A stretch of 45,255 nucleotides of DNA from NCBI GenBank assembly GCA_001872725.1, contig MNWR01000010.1, forward strand, positions 1 to 45,255, written 5' to 3'. Both the position numbers and the translations under genes were made by a program. The notes under the pieces are model-generated. The model was not told the DNA's origin, did not search any database, and was given only the letters and a program-made list of their open reading frames with translations. This DNA is from Proteobacteria bacterium CG1_02_64_396. GTDB lineage: Bacteria > Pseudomonadota > MNWR01 > CG1-02-64-396. Positions 29,049 to 38,051 of the stretch are shown here, in pieces (positions within the stretch are counted from its first letter, which is position 1; the number at the start of each line of letters is the position of its first letter).

Positions 29049-31403
29049 ATGACAACCCTATATGGACCCAAAAACACCATGGCCACAACCGGTCGCTGGC
29101 TCGGTTTGGGCGTTCTGGCCGCGGCCATCCTGGGCGTGTTGATGAGCGGCTGCGGCAAGATCCGCGACCTGCCGGTCGACAAGCCGATCACCCTGCTCAA
29201 CGGCAACATGCAAGAAACCAAGCAGTTCGACATGCTCGACACCCTTTATGTGCAGTTGGCCGGTTTGAGTGTCAACCAGATGTATACCGTTCAGGCGCTC
29301 GACCCGTCGGGTCAGCTGATCTCGACCCTGTCGCTGCTCGCCGACGAAAACGGGGTGATCCCCCCCGCAGCGCTGTGGTACGACGTGGGGCTGCGCAAGA
29401 CGGCGGCCGGGGCGACCACCTCCCAGCCCGACACCGGCGGAACGCTCTCGGTGCAAGCCTTCAACATCCACGTTACCGGCAACGACGGTACCGATTACAC
29501 CGAGCCCTTCTACATCGTTTATTCCAACAACAACGTCGGTCAGCAACCCCGCCCGGTGGTTTGGGCGACCAGCTCGGCGACCCGCGACGCCGGATTCGAA
29601 AACGCCTTCGAGGAGAGTGGGACGACCGACAACCTGGGCGCGGCGGGCAAAACCAAGGTCTATCTTGAGGCCCGTCACCTGCCCGCCGCCGTCAATGGGG
29701 CGGCGACCACGGCGGTCGACGTGTACATCCTTCCGGCTAAGGGGGCGGGGGATGTGTGGAACGACGGCGACACCCTGGGCGACAAATACGTGATTCGGCA
29801 GTTGGGGGTGGCGGTGGCCGACGACGGCTCGGGGGCCAAGGAGTTCGCCAATCCGGTGCTGATTTGGGATCTCGACAACCCCTTGACCCCGCTCATCAAC
29901 CCCACCGAGAACAACAACAGCTACGACATCGTCGTCGACGTCAATCGTAACGGGGTGTTTGACCTGGGCGACGACCTCAACGGCGACGGGGTGACCGATC
30001 ATTACGTCGACGGCATCGATGGTCAGGGGGTGATCGGTTTCATCGTCACCAACACCCCGGCCAACGATTTCTTCGCCACCGTCACCGACGCCAGCGGCGC
30101 CCAGAGCGACACCCTGCCCGATGGGCAAAGCAACAGCGATCAACTCGCGCTGACGCTGGATAACCTCCCCTTCGGTGCGGCGCCGGTCATCCACCTGTAC
30201 CAGCACCTGACCACCACCGATGCCGTTCCCCCCATCAACCTGACGGTGCAACCGGCCAACGGCACCACTCATCTGCTCGACTACGTCAACGCCACCCTGT
30301 TTGTCGATACCACCTCGGCGTTGGCGGTCCAGTACCCCACCGGGGTGACCACCCCGGCGACGGTCGCCTACGACCTGACGGTGACCGGAATCGGGGCGAC
30401 GAACTACACCAAAACCATCAAGGTGGTTCATCCCGCCACCGCCCTGATCCCGACCAACGGCACCGTCGACACCCAGGTTTTCGACGAGACCGGCACCGGC
30501 GGCGGCAACACCAAGGTCTATGTGCGCACCGTGACCTCAGGGCTGACGGGTGGCGCCACGGCGACGGTGTATGTGGTCCCCCACGCGACCGCCTGGAACA
30601 ACGGCGACCGACTGAGCCCCTTCACCACCCAAACGGCGACGACGGTGCCTTTGGCGGGCGACCTGAACCAGCTGCTGGTTTGGGATCTCGACGCCTCGCC
30701 GCAATTGGTCAACCCGACCGCCGCCAACAACGGCTACGACCTGGTGGTCGACGCCGACAACAACGGGATCTACACCGCCGGGGTCGATTTGTTGGCGAGC
30801 TTGGGCTTTTCGGTGCGCGACACCACCGCCAACAGCATAGCCAACCTCATCTTCGCCAACATCGCCTCGGGAGGGGTCTTCAACTACGTGTGGTGGGATC
30901 ACTGGACCTGGTCGAACAACCCCCGTGATTTCGACTACCGCGACAGCTTCCACGCCAACGGTTTAGATACGAAGTATGCCTACGGCGGCGCCGGAACGCC
31001 GAGCGGCTACGGCATCAAGGCGGTTTGGAATCCCTACCTGCGCTCGAACTGGAGTGTGGTACCCGCCAACACCCCGTCGATCTACGACGGGCAGTGGGTC
31101 GATGTTTACATCGTCAATGCCGCCACCGCCGACTTGAGCGCCAATGCGGCGCTGGGCAGCGGCGGCAATGCCGACGTGGCGGGGGGCAAAAAGACGATGC
31201 CGGTGCAGCGCAGTTGCTGGAACGGCGCCTGCCAGCAGAACATCTGGTCGCCCAACTTCACGGTCGGCAGTTACTTCGTCATCGTCGACATCAACCGCGA
31301 TGGCTTACTTACCGAGGGGGTCGACATGGTCGATGCTGTGCGGCAGGACGGCACCACCATCGCTCAGGATCCCTCCGTGGTCGGGTTCTCGGTGGTGCCG
31401 TAA
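29049..31403 (+). CDS. Large modular surface lipoprotein with calcium-loop-like repeats
   Basis: The 784-residue protein has a lipoprotein signal (GVLAAAILGVLMSGC), so it is lipid-anchored. It contains at least three copies of a module: VDVYILPAKGAGDVWNDGD...VLIWDLDNPLTPLINPTENNNSYDIVVDVNRNGVFDLGDDL; a second near 490-600 (ATVYVVPHATAWNNGDRL...LVWDLDASPQLVNP...YDLVVDADNNGIYTAGVDL); and a third near the end (VGSYFVIVDINRDGLLTEGVDMV). The D-x-N/D-x-D-G phrases resemble calcium-binding loops of dockerin or EF-hand type. Function unknown; surface adhesion or a matrix role is guesswork. A strong terminator follows at 31430. Confidence 0.7.
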   Translation: MTTLYGPKNTMATTGRWLGLGVLAAAILGVLMSGCGKIRDLPVDKPITLLNGNMQETKQFDMLDTLYVQLAGLSVNQMYTVQALDPSGQLISTLSLLADENGVIPPAALWYDVGLRKTAAGATTSQPDTGGTLSVQAFNIHVTGNDGTDYTEPFYIVYSNNNVGQQPRPVVWATSSATRDAGFENAFEESGTTDNLGAAGKTKVYLEARHLPAAVNGAATTAVDVYILPAKGAGDVWNDGDTLGDKYVIRQLGVAVADDGSGAKEFANPVLIWDLDNPLTPLINPTENNNSYDIVVDVNRNGVFDLGDDLNGDGVTDHYVDGIDGQGVIGFIVTNTPANDFFATVTDASGAQSDTLPDGQSNSDQLALTLDNLPFGAAPVIHLYQHLTTTDAVPPINLTVQPANGTTHLLDYVNATLFVDTTSALAVQYPTGVTTPATVAYDLTVTGIGATNYTKTIKVVHPATALIPTNGTVDTQVFDETGTGGGNTKVYVRTVTSGLTGGATATVYVVPHATAWNNGDRLSPFTTQTATTVPLAGDLNQLLVWDLDASPQLVNPTAANNGYDLVVDADNNGIYTAGVDLLASLGFSVRDTTANSIANLIFANIASGGVFNYVWWDHWTWSNNPRDFDYRDSFHANGLDTKYAYGGAGTPSGYGIKAVWNPYLRSNWSVVPANTPSIYDGQWVDVYIVNAATADLSANAALGSGGNADVAGGKKTMPVQRSCWNGACQQNIWSPNFTVGSYFVIVDINRDGLLTEGVDMVDAVRQDGTTIAQDPSVVGFSVVP

Positions 31404-31429
31404 ACCGCAAGACATGGCCGGTCAACCTG

Positions 31430-31459
31430 GGGAGGGCGCTTGCGCCCTCCCTTTTTTTT
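31430..31459 (+). terminator. Rho-independent terminator after the surface lipoprotein gene
   Basis: GGGAGGGCGC TT GCGCCCTCCC forms a perfect ten-pair stem followed by eight T residues. It closes the transcript of the barrel-lipoprotein operon. Confidence 0.9.
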
Positions 31460-31506
31460 GGGCTTGATGGCGGGGTTCATGGGGGCGGTTTGCGGGGGAG
31501 GGGAAG

Positions 31507-31791
31507 ATGAGTCCAGGGGTGCGGGCGGTACGGTTCATCATCAGCGGTCGGGTGCAGGGGGTTTGGTTTCGCGACTCCATGCGCAAAGAGGCGGAGCGGC
31601 TGGGGATTCAGGGCTGGGTGCGCAATCGTCCCGACCGCAGCGTCGAGGCGGTTGCGCAAGGGGAGTCGGAGCGGGTCGAGGCGCTGATCGCCTGGGCCTG
31701 GCAGGGGCCGCCGATGGCCCGAGTGGAGGAGGTGGTGGTGGAAGAGATCGCGGCCGATCCGGGGGTCGATGGGTTTCGGGTGCGGGGGTAG
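31507..31791 (+). CDS. Acylphosphatase
   Basis: The 94-residue protein has both acylphosphatase signatures: [45 protein letters not shown], with the catalytic arginine in GRVQGVWFR and the asparagine in GWVRN. It hydrolyses acyl phosphates such as 1,3-bisphosphoglycerate. The length is normal. It stands alone between a terminator and a repeat region. Confidence 0.92.
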   Translation: MSPGVRAVRFIISGRVQGVWFRDSMRKEAERLGIQGWVRNRPDRSVEAVAQGESERVEALIAWAWQGPPMARVEEVVVEEIAADPGVDGFRVRG

Positions 31792-31836
31792 AGGGGGGTA
31801 GGGCAAGGCGAAAAGCGCCTCCCGACCGTACCCCCC

Positions 31837-31940
31837 TAGGGAGACGCCGATTTATTCGGCGCTTCCGAGCAACCCACGGATGGGCTGCCACGTGGTGCGC
31901 TGTCGTAGGAGGCGACTCTGTCGCCGAAGCGCTGCTTCGG
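31837..31940. repeat. Dispersed repeat copies upstream of trmK
   Basis: Unit A (31837-31890, GACGCCGATTTATTCGGCGC...GGATGGGC) and the GTAGGAGGCGACtctGTCGCC element (31905-31931) repeat sequences seen at 16455-16506 and 16765-16796, in the same order and orientation but with about 15 rather than about 260 bases between them. Confidence 0.7.
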
Positions 31941-31982
31941 GTTCATGAACTTTTGAGCATTTATTTCGAGGTGGTATCGATC

Positions 31983-32660
31983 TTGAAACTCGGCAAGCGC
32001 TTGCAACGGATCGAAGCGATGGTTGCGCCGGAGTACGCCCACATTTGGGATTGTTGCTGCGACCATGGCTTGCTCGGGGCCTCGTTGTTGGCCCGACAAG
32101 CGGCCCCAACGATTCATTTTGTCGATACCGTCCCCAAACTCATGGACGAGTTGGAGGCCAAGCTGCAACGGTTTTTCCCCGATGTGCCCGCGCAGTACCA
32201 AACCCACTGTCGTGACGTGACCACCCTGCCGCTTTGGCAATATGTGGGACGCCAGCTGGTGATCATCGCCGGCGTCGGCGGGCAAGCGATGGCCGGGATG
32301 GTCGCATCGCTGCATCGGCAATGCCGCACGACCGCCATCGATTTTTTGCTCTGCCCCGTGCGCGATCAATTTGCGCTGCGCCAACAACTCATTCGGCTCG
32401 ATTTCGGCCTGATCGATGAGGTGTTGCTGGAGGAAAATCGCAGGTTCTACGAAATCCTGTGGGTCTCCTCGGGGGGCGATCCGCAACGACCTAGGGTCAG
32501 TGCCGTCGGGGAATCGTTTTGGCAAACCGACTGCGTCGAACAGGCCAAGGTCGCAGCCGATTACCTGAGCAAAACCTTGGACCATTATCGCAGGATGCAG
32601 CGGGGGAGGGGTGCAGAAGTGGGGATTGTTATTGAGGCTTATCGGGGGGTAAGGACGTGA
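31983..32660 (+). CDS. trmK: tRNA (adenine-22-N1)-methyltransferase TrmK family
   Basis: The 225-residue protein starts MKLGKRLQRIEAMVAPEYAHIWDCCCDHGLLGASLL, the TrmK opening with its SAM-binding motif around DCCCDHG, followed by HFVDTVPKLMDELEAKL and VIIAGVGGQAMAGMV. These match the SAM-dependent TrmK family that methylates adenine 22 in certain tRNAs. I use the TTG at 31983, with GAGGTGG upstream; a GTG at 31971 is in frame but has no ribosome-binding site. Only single-domain; typical for the marine gammaproteobacterial form I recall. Confidence 0.83.
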   Translation: MKLGKRLQRIEAMVAPEYAHIWDCCCDHGLLGASLLARQAAPTIHFVDTVPKLMDELEAKLQRFFPDVPAQYQTHCRDVTTLPLWQYVGRQLVIIAGVGGQAMAGMVASLHRQCRTTAIDFLLCPVRDQFALRQQLIRLDFGLIDEVLLEENRRFYEILWVSSGGDPQRPRVSAVGESFWQTDCVEQAKVAADYLSKTLDHYRRMQRGRGAEVGIVIEAYRGVRT

Positions 32661-32849
32661 GCGTTCGAAGACCCACTCGGATCAACCTGTGGTTTGGGAA
32701 GGTTGCACCTCTATATCGTTCCGGCTGGATGATGGATGAAGCTTGATGTGCCGTGGGGCAACGGGTCATCGGATATGTTGGTTACGGGGTGAGGGATGTA
32801 GCTGATACATGGGTATGTGGCGCATGATCGTTTTCAACCCAGAGGTGGT
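32661..32849. other. Gap between convergent trmK and exonuclease genes
   Basis: I see no credible gene, strong hairpin or recognisable repeat in these 189 bases. Confidence 0.5.
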
Positions 32850-33734
32850 TCAAATATTTGCGGGAAACGAGACCTTCCTGCGTTTGCCCGTTGAGGGGTT
32901 GCTCTTTGACTTCCCCTCCTCCGGATGCAACCAAGCATGCAAAAATCCCTGCAAATGGGGGCGCAGCAAACCCTCCTCCTCAAGGTAAGCCTGTAGCGAT
33001 TTGAGTTCGGTTGCGTGCTCATCCTCCCCCAAAATCCCTTGGGCCAGCGCCCAGTCAAGCCAGACCAGCCAGGTGTTGAGTACATCGGTTTCACAGTAAT
33101 CGCGCACGTCGGCGCGCTGCCCGCCAAACCATTTTTCCAGCACCTTCGAGCCGTCCAATCCGAATTTGCCGGGGTAGCCCAGCGCCACCGCCACCTGATC
33201 GAGCTTGGCGCCGCTGCGGGCCTGAAAGTTGGCAAGCACATCCATCAGGTCGGTGTGGCGGCGCTGGTAGCGGCCCCAGTAGTTGTCGAATTTGGCATGT
33301 TGGCTGGTGGTGTCAAAGAAGGTGGGGCCGGGGATGCGATTGAGCATGGCACGGTGGTGCAGCACCGGCAGATCGAAGCCGCTGCCGTTCCAGCTCACCA
33401 GCAGGGGCCGTTTTTCCATGGCGTGCAGAAACTTGGTAATCAGCGCTGCCTCGTCGTCCTCGGCGGCGCCGAGCGCCCGAACCTTGAAGCTGCCGTCGGG
33501 GTGCCGCCAGGTCATGGCGATGGCCACGATCTTGTGGAACAGCGGTTTGAGGAAGTCGCTGCCGCCGGTCTCCCCTTTGCGCCGAATCAGCATCTTCTCG
33601 GCCACGGTGCGGTCGTCCCCCGTCAAACCCCAGAGCCGCCTGCCCAGATCGACATCGGGGACCGTCTCTAAATCGAAGACCGCAACCGGTTCGTGGAAGG
33701 GGGAGGCGATGCGGGGGGCGGGGGACCAGGTCAT
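32850..33734 (-). CDS. PolB-like 3'-5' exonuclease (DEDD superfamily)
   Basis: The 294-residue protein has the DEDD exonuclease pattern: VFDLETVPDVD (Exo I, D and E), LVSWNGSGFDLPVL (Exo II), and DVRDYCETDVLNTWLV (Exo III). It matches the predicted PolB-like 3'-5' exonuclease family (the exonuclease part of B-family polymerases without the polymerase). Role in DNA repair is likely. The ATG at 33734 has AGGAG six bases upstream; a longer frame starting at 33809 is not used. Divergent from tatA. Confidence 0.85.
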   Translation of the reverse strand: MTWSPAPRIASPFHEPVAVFDLETVPDVDLGRRLWGLTGDDRTVAEKMLIRRKGETGGSDFLKPLFHKIVAIAMTWRHPDGSFKVRALGAAEDDEAALITKFLHAMEKRPLLVSWNGSGFDLPVLHHRAMLNRIPGPTFFDTTSQHAKFDNYWGRYQRRHTDLMDVLANFQARSGAKLDQVAVALGYPGKFGLDGSKVLEKWFGGQRADVRDYCETDVLNTWLVWLDWALAQGILGEDEHATELKSLQAYLEEEGLLRPHLQGFLHAWLHPEEGKSKSNPSTGKRRKVSFPANI

Positions 33735-33876
33735 GGGGTGCTCCTGCACGTGTTGAAAGAGGTTTGCGGCTTGCGTCGTGGGACGAAGGGTCCAAAGATT
33801 ACCCCCCATCTAGGGGGCGGGGTCCAGCCCCGATTGGGGTCGTTCCATTCTGGGGCGGCCAAGTGTGGAGGTCACC

Positions 33877-34119
33877 ATGTTCGGACTCGGCACCACCGAG
33901 CTTATGCTGATTTTGGTCATCGTCATCGTCCTTTTCGGGGCCAACAAGCTGCCCGCCCTCGGCTCGGGGATCGGCAAGGCGATCAAAGGGTTTCGTAGCA
34001 GCATGAAGGACGATGAGCCCAGCGCGAAGGGGGATGATGCCCCCCGCATGACCCAGGCCGCTGCGCCGCAGCCCCCCGTTCGCACCCCTTCGGACGAAAA
34101 GACCACCCCCTCCGCATGA
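33877..34119 (+). CDS. tatA: Sec-independent translocase subunit TatA
   Basis: The 80-residue protein has an N-terminal membrane helix (MFGLGTTELMLILVIVIVLFGANKLP), the FGxxKLP hinge and an amphipathic helix (GSGIGKAIKGFRSSMKD), followed by a polar tail. It forms the pore for folded proteins exported through the Tat system. GGAGG precedes the ATG at 33877, and the stop overlaps tatC. There is no tatB between them. Confidence 0.95.
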   Translation: MFGLGTTELMLILVIVIVLFGANKLPALGSGIGKAIKGFRSSMKDDEPSAKGDDAPRMTQAAAPQPPVRTPSDEKTTPSA

Positions 34120-34892
34120 CCACCCAGGCGTTGCCGCCGGGCGAGGAGGAGGCCCCTCAGGGGCAGCCCCTGCTCGAACATCTGCGCGAGCTGCGTAAGC
34201 GAATCATCGTCGTTATGGCGATTCTCGCCGTCGGGGTGGCGGTTTGTTTTGAGTATGCAGACCCCCTCTACCGCGTGCTGATGGCCCCCTTGGTCGAGGC
34301 GATGGGCGATTCGGGCAAGCTGATCTACACCGGCCTGCCCGAGGTCTTCTTCACCTACCTCAAGGTGGCAATCCTGGCCGCCTTCATCCTGACCAGCCCC
34401 CTGACCTTCTACCAAATCTGGGCCTTTGTGGCGCCGGGGTTGTACCGTTCTGAGAAACGGGGTTTTTTGGCCTTTGTGGTCGGCTCGGTGGGGCTTTTTG
34501 CGCTGGGGGCGGCGTTCGCCTACTTCCTGGTCTTCCCCCTGATCTTCAAGTTCTTCCTCGGTTTTGCCAACGAGACCATCGAGGCGCTTCCCGCAGTGAA
34601 GGAGTATCTCAGTCTGGTGGTGAAGTTGATTTTTGCCTTTGGGGTGGCCTTCGAGGTGCCGCTGATTTGTTTGGTGTTGGCCAAGGTAGGGATCCTGACC
34701 CCACGGGCGATGGCCGAAAAACGGCGCTATGTTTATGTGGGCATGTTCGTGATCGGCGCCCTGCTCACCCCCCCCGATGTTATCAGTCAGGTGATGCTCG
34801 CCATCCCCATGATTCTGCTCTTCGAAGTGGGGGTGGCGCTGGCCCGCTGGATCTATCCCGAATCGCAGGAGGACGAAACCTCTTCCGCGTAA
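34116..34892 (+). CDS. tatC: Sec-independent translocase subunit TatC
   Basis: The 258-residue protein has six membrane segments and the TatC landmarks: LLEHLRELRKRIIV at the N-terminus, GLPEVFFTYLKVAILAAF, and SPLTFYQIWAFVAPGLYRSEKR. It recognises twin-arginine signal peptides. It starts inside the tatA stop. No tatB is adjacent, so TatB is elsewhere or TatA does both jobs. It is followed by about 200 bases without a gene before pal. Confidence 0.95.
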   Translation: MTTQALPPGEEEAPQGQPLLEHLRELRKRIIVVMAILAVGVAVCFEYADPLYRVLMAPLVEAMGDSGKLIYTGLPEVFFTYLKVAILAAFILTSPLTFYQIWAFVAPGLYRSEKRGFLAFVVGSVGLFALGAAFAYFLVFPLIFKFFLGFANETIEALPAVKEYLSLVVKLIFAFGVAFEVPLICLVLAKVGILTPRAMAEKRRYVYVGMFVIGALLTPPDVISQVMLAIPMILLFEVGVALARWIYPESQEDETSSA

Positions 34893-35096
34893 AAGTCTCG
34901 TAACAATCGGGGTTTTTCTATGAATAAAAACCTCAATCCTTGATTTTCGGGGGGGGGTCCAGCATGCTTGCCCCACTGCAATCGAGGCATAACGCAAGAT
35001 CCTCTAATCCCAAGTTCCCTTCGATAAGCCGTACCGTCCCGTGCTGAATGAACAGGCAGGCGGAGCGGACTTTTACCCGACCGACCTGGAGGACCT

Positions 35097-35699
35097 ATGA
35101 CCATCAGAACCTGGATCGCTATGGCTGCCGCCACCGCGTGGCTCGTCTCCTGTGCCCCAACCCCCCCCGTCGAGGAGGAGCCGGTGGCCAAACCTGCCGA
35201 CCAGGGTCAGACCGCCCCTACCGATACCGGCAGCACGATGGAGGGTCAGGGGGTTGGTGATGGCTCCGATGTGGCTGCTGGTGATGTGACGGATGATGTG
35301 GCGGGCGATCAAACCGGGCAGCAGGGGGGCGATCAGGCGGTCGCCCAGGATCAAACCCCCGTGGTGCTTGAGCCGAGTCATACCATTTACTTCGACTTTG
35401 ACCGCTCCGAGATTCGCCCCGGCGACCGGGCGATTCTTGAAGCCAATGCAGAGTGGCTCAAGGCCAACGGCAACGTCACGGTGATCCTTGAAGGGCATTG
35501 CGACGAGCGGGGTACTCGGGAGTACAACCTGGGTCTGGGCCAACGCCGTGCCGATTCCGCCCTTAAGGTGCTGGTTGCCCTCGGAGTCAACGCCAGCCAG
35601 ATTCAGACCGTCAGTTATGGCGAGGATCGTCCCGTCGATCCAGGCCACAACGAAGATGCCTGGGCCTTGAATCGCCGGGTTGAGCTGGTCATTCAGTAA
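35097..35699 (+). CDS. pal: Peptidoglycan-associated lipoprotein Pal
   Basis: The 200-residue protein has a lipoprotein signal (WIAMAAATAWLVSC), a long acidic, glycine-rich linker (about 25-90), and an OmpA-like peptidoglycan-binding domain: HTIYFDFDRSEIRPGDRAILEANAEWL, ILEGHCDERGTREYNLGLGQRRADS and RRVELVI. Pal ties the outer membrane to peptidoglycan in the Tol-Pal system. The other Tol genes are not in the window. GGAGGACCT precedes the ATG. Next is cpoB, as in many gammaproteobacteria. Confidence 0.94.
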   Translation: MTIRTWIAMAAATAWLVSCAPTPPVEEEPVAKPADQGQTAPTDTGSTMEGQGVGDGSDVAAGDVTDDVAGDQTGQQGGDQAVAQDQTPVVLEPSHTIYFDFDRSEIRPGDRAILEANAEWLKANGNVTVILEGHCDERGTREYNLGLGQRRADSALKVLVALGVNASQIQTVSYGEDRPVDPGHNEDAWALNRRVELVIQ

Positions 35700-35720
35700 C
35701 CCCGATTCGATCCGTCCGTT

Positions 35721-35797
35721 TTGGGGAGGCGTTCCGGGTGGGACGCCTCCCCCAGTTTCGACCCCCGGAGGGCCCATGAGGCCGTCCGGGGGTCTTT
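35721..35797 (+). terminator. Tandem hairpins between pal and cpoB
   Basis: First hairpin: GGGGAGGCGT...ACGCCTCCCC (35721-35756). Second: GACCCCCGGA...TCCGGGGGTC followed by TTTTC (35758-35797). The second resembles a weak Rho-independent terminator or an attenuating hairpin; cpoB begins 20 bases later, so read-through is likely. Confidence 0.65.
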
Positions 35798-35816
35798 TCG
35801 CTTCGAGACGCTGCAC

Positions 35817-36668
35817 ATGCTTGGTCGTATCTCCCACCATTTGCTGCTGCTTGCCGCCTGTGCCTGCGCCCTGACCGGGTGTGTGACCGCCGATGATCTG
35901 TTGGCGGTCCAGGCCCAGGTCGACGAAAACCGTGACCGTGTCTCCGCCTTGGAGCGCCGCCTAGAGGCGGTCGAGGCCCGGTTTACTCAAGCTCAAAAAG
36001 AGCTGGGGATTCAGCAGAAGGGGATGGTTTCGCGCATCGGCGAGGTCGAAGAGATCCGCAGCAGCTTGGCCTTCGTGCAGGGTCAGGTCGACACGGTGAT
36101 GCACCGTCAAGATGGGGTCGATCAGGGGGCCAAGCGGCTGCGCGCCGATGTCGACTTGCGCCTGCAAGACATCGAAACGGCGCTCGACCGGCTGCAAAAG
36201 CAAGTCGAACGGGCCGTCAACCAACCCACGCCCCCCGTGGCTGCCAGTTCGGGGGCAACGACGACGGCGGGATCGCAAAAGGCGCCCAAGGATCTCTACA
36301 CCGACGCCTATCTGTTGCTCAAGGCCGGCGAGTTCGAACACGCCATCGCCGCGTTTACCAAATTCCTTGAGATCCACCCCGATACCGAGTTCTCCGACAA
36401 CGCCCAGTACTGGTTGGGGGAGAGCTACTACGCCCTGGGTCGCTACGACCGGGCGGCGGTCGAGTTCACCCGCTCGATCCAGAAGTACCCCAAGGGGAAG
36501 AAGCTGGCCGCCAGCACCTTGAAGTTGGGCTACAGCTATCAGGCGTTGGGTCAAACCGACGACGCCAGGGCTGCCTACAACAAGGTTGTCGGCGATTTCC
36601 CCGGTACCCCCGAAGCGGCCAAGGCCGCCGACAAACTCAAAGAAATCGATGCGGCGACAAGCCACTGA
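35817..36668 (+). CDS. cpoB: Cell-division coordinator CpoB (YbgF)
   Basis: The 283-residue protein has a signal sequence ending in ACACALTGC, so unlike E. coli CpoB it seems to be a lipoprotein. A coiled-coil (LLAVQAQVDENRDRVSALERRLEAVEARF, about 25-100) precedes a low-complexity linker and three TPR repeats (about 165-283: DLYTDAYLLLKAGEFEHAIAAFTKFL, DNAQYWLGESYYALGRYDRAAVEF, STLKLGYSYQALGQTDDARAAY). CpoB coordinates outer-membrane constriction with peptidoglycan synthesis. The ATG 35817 was chosen from the signal peptide. Confidence 0.9.
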   Translation: MLGRISHHLLLLAACACALTGCVTADDLLAVQAQVDENRDRVSALERRLEAVEARFTQAQKELGIQQKGMVSRIGEVEEIRSSLAFVQGQVDTVMHRQDGVDQGAKRLRADVDLRLQDIETALDRLQKQVERAVNQPTPPVAASSGATTTAGSQKAPKDLYTDAYLLLKAGEFEHAIAAFTKFLEIHPDTEFSDNAQYWLGESYYALGRYDRAAVEFTRSIQKYPKGKKLAASTLKLGYSYQALGQTDDARAAYNKVVGDFPGTPEAAKAADKLKEIDAATSH

Positions 36669-36685
36669 TCGGTTTTCCTGAGTTC

Positions 36686-37366
36686 ATGCCAACTGGGGTC
36701 CGCGTGGTCACCGAAATCCAACTCTCCGTCGCCGAGATCTACCGCTCCCTGCAAGGGGAGACCAGCCGGGTGGGGTGCCCCACCGTGTTGGTCCGCTTGG
36801 CCGGTTGCCCATTGCGTTGCGTCTGGTGCGACACCCCCGGAGCGCTGCTGAGCGAGCAGGGCAAACCGATGTCGGTCGAGGCGATCCTGGCGGCAGTAGC
36901 GCAGGCGGGGGCTGGGGATGTGCTGCTCACCGGTGGGGAGCCTCTAGTCCAAGAGGGGGCCATCGCCCTGCTGGGTCGATTGGTCGATACCGGACGCAGG
37001 GCGCTGCTTGAGACCTCGGGGGCGTTGCCGATCCACGCGGTGCCACGCGGGGTGAAGATCATCATGGATCTCAAGGCGCCAGGATCGGGGATGGTGGAGC
37101 ACAACCGACTTGCCAACCTCGGCCTGCTCGGCCCCGAAGATGAGATCAAGATCGTGGTGGCCGACCGGGCCGATTTCGACTGGGCGGTAGCGCTGTGTCG
37201 ACAACACCGGTTGACGGAGCGTGTGGGGTCGGTGTTGCTCTCCCCGGCGGCGCCGGACACCTCGCCCCGCGAGCTGGCCCAATGGATCTTAGACAGCCGG
37301 ATGAACCTGAGGCTGCAACTGCAAATGCACAAGATCGTGTGGGGGAGCGATGCCCAAGGGGTCTGA
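36686..37366 (+). CDS. queE: 7-carboxy-7-deazaguanine synthase QueE
   Basis: The 226-residue protein is a radical SAM enzyme with the cluster motif [14 protein letters not shown] (CxxxCxxC) and LLTGGEPL. It converts carboxytetrahydropterin to 7-carboxy-7-deazaguanine in queuosine synthesis. The family opening [10 protein letters not shown] is present. The start is uncertain: ATG 36686 or a GTG a few codons later. It overlaps queC by 17 bases. Confidence 0.93.
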   Translation: MPTGVRVVTEIQLSVAEIYRSLQGETSRVGCPTVLVRLAGCPLRCVWCDTPGALLSEQGKPMSVEAILAAVAQAGAGDVLLTGGEPLVQEGAIALLGRLVDTGRRALLETSGALPIHAVPRGVKIIMDLKAPGSGMVEHNRLANLGLLGPEDEIKIVVADRADFDWAVALCRQHRLTERVGSVLLSPAAPDTSPRELAQWILDSRMNLRLQLQMHKIVWGSDAQGV

Positions 37367-38051
37367 CGGCGCAAATCAAACCAAGGCGGTGGTGCTGCTC
37401 TCGGGGGGGCTCGATTCGGCCACCGCCCTGGGCTATGCGGTCGCCTGCGGCTATCGGGTCACCGCCTTGAGTTTTCGCTACGGCCAGCGCCATCGCATCG
37501 AGCTGGAGGCTTCGCGTCGGGTCGCCCACCACTTTGGCATCACCGACCACCGCATCGTCGACCTGCCGGTCGAGGCGTTTTTGGGCTCCTCCTTGACCGG
37601 ACAGGGTGAAGTCGGCAAGGGGGGGGTGCAGGCGGGGGTGATTCCGGCGACCTACGTCCCGGCCCGCAACACCATCTTTTTGTCGTTGGCCCTCGGGGTT
37701 GCCGAGGTGCTGGGAGCCCAGGCGATCTTCATCGGGGTCAACGCCGTCGACTACTCCGGTTACCCTGACTGTCGACCCGAGTTCATCGGCGCCTTTCAGG
37801 CGATGGCCGACCGGGCGACCAAGGCGGGGGTCGAGGGGGTGGGGCCTCGCGTCGAGGCGCCGCTGCTGCGGCTGACCAAGGGGCAAATCATTCAGCTTGG
37901 CAGCCGTTTGGGCGTCGACTACGGCTTGACCTCGTCGTGTTACGACCCGAGCGAAAGCGGCGCCCCCTGCGGCGGCTGCGACTCCTGCCGTCTGCGGGCC
38001 GAGGGATTTGCCGAAGCTGGTGTGCGTGATCCGCTGTTGGTCCGGGCATGA
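37350..38051 (+). CDS. queC: 7-cyano-7-deazaguanine synthase QueC
   Basis: The 233-residue protein has the N-type ATP pyrophosphatase motif [45 protein letters not shown] and the zinc cluster [17 protein letters not shown]. It makes preQ0 from the QueE product using ATP and ammonia. QueE and QueC are fused by overlap, and the stop overlaps the next gene as ATGA. Confidence 0.95.
   Translation: MPKGSDGANQTKAVVLLSGGLDSATALGYAVACGYRVTALSFRYGQRHRIELEASRRVAHHFGITDHRIVDLPVEAFLGSSLTGQGEVGKGGVQAGVIPATYVPARNTIFLSLALGVAEVLGAQAIFIGVNAVDYSGYPDCRPEFIGAFQAMADRATKAGVEGVGPRVEAPLLRLTKGQIIQLGSRLGVDYGLTSSCYDPSESGAPCGGCDSCRLRAEGFAEAGVRDPLLVRA

Noticed and set aside
29058-30431. Minus-strand open frame of 457 residues
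   Set aside because: Antisense to the modular lipoprotein, with repeats that merely mirror the sense repeats.
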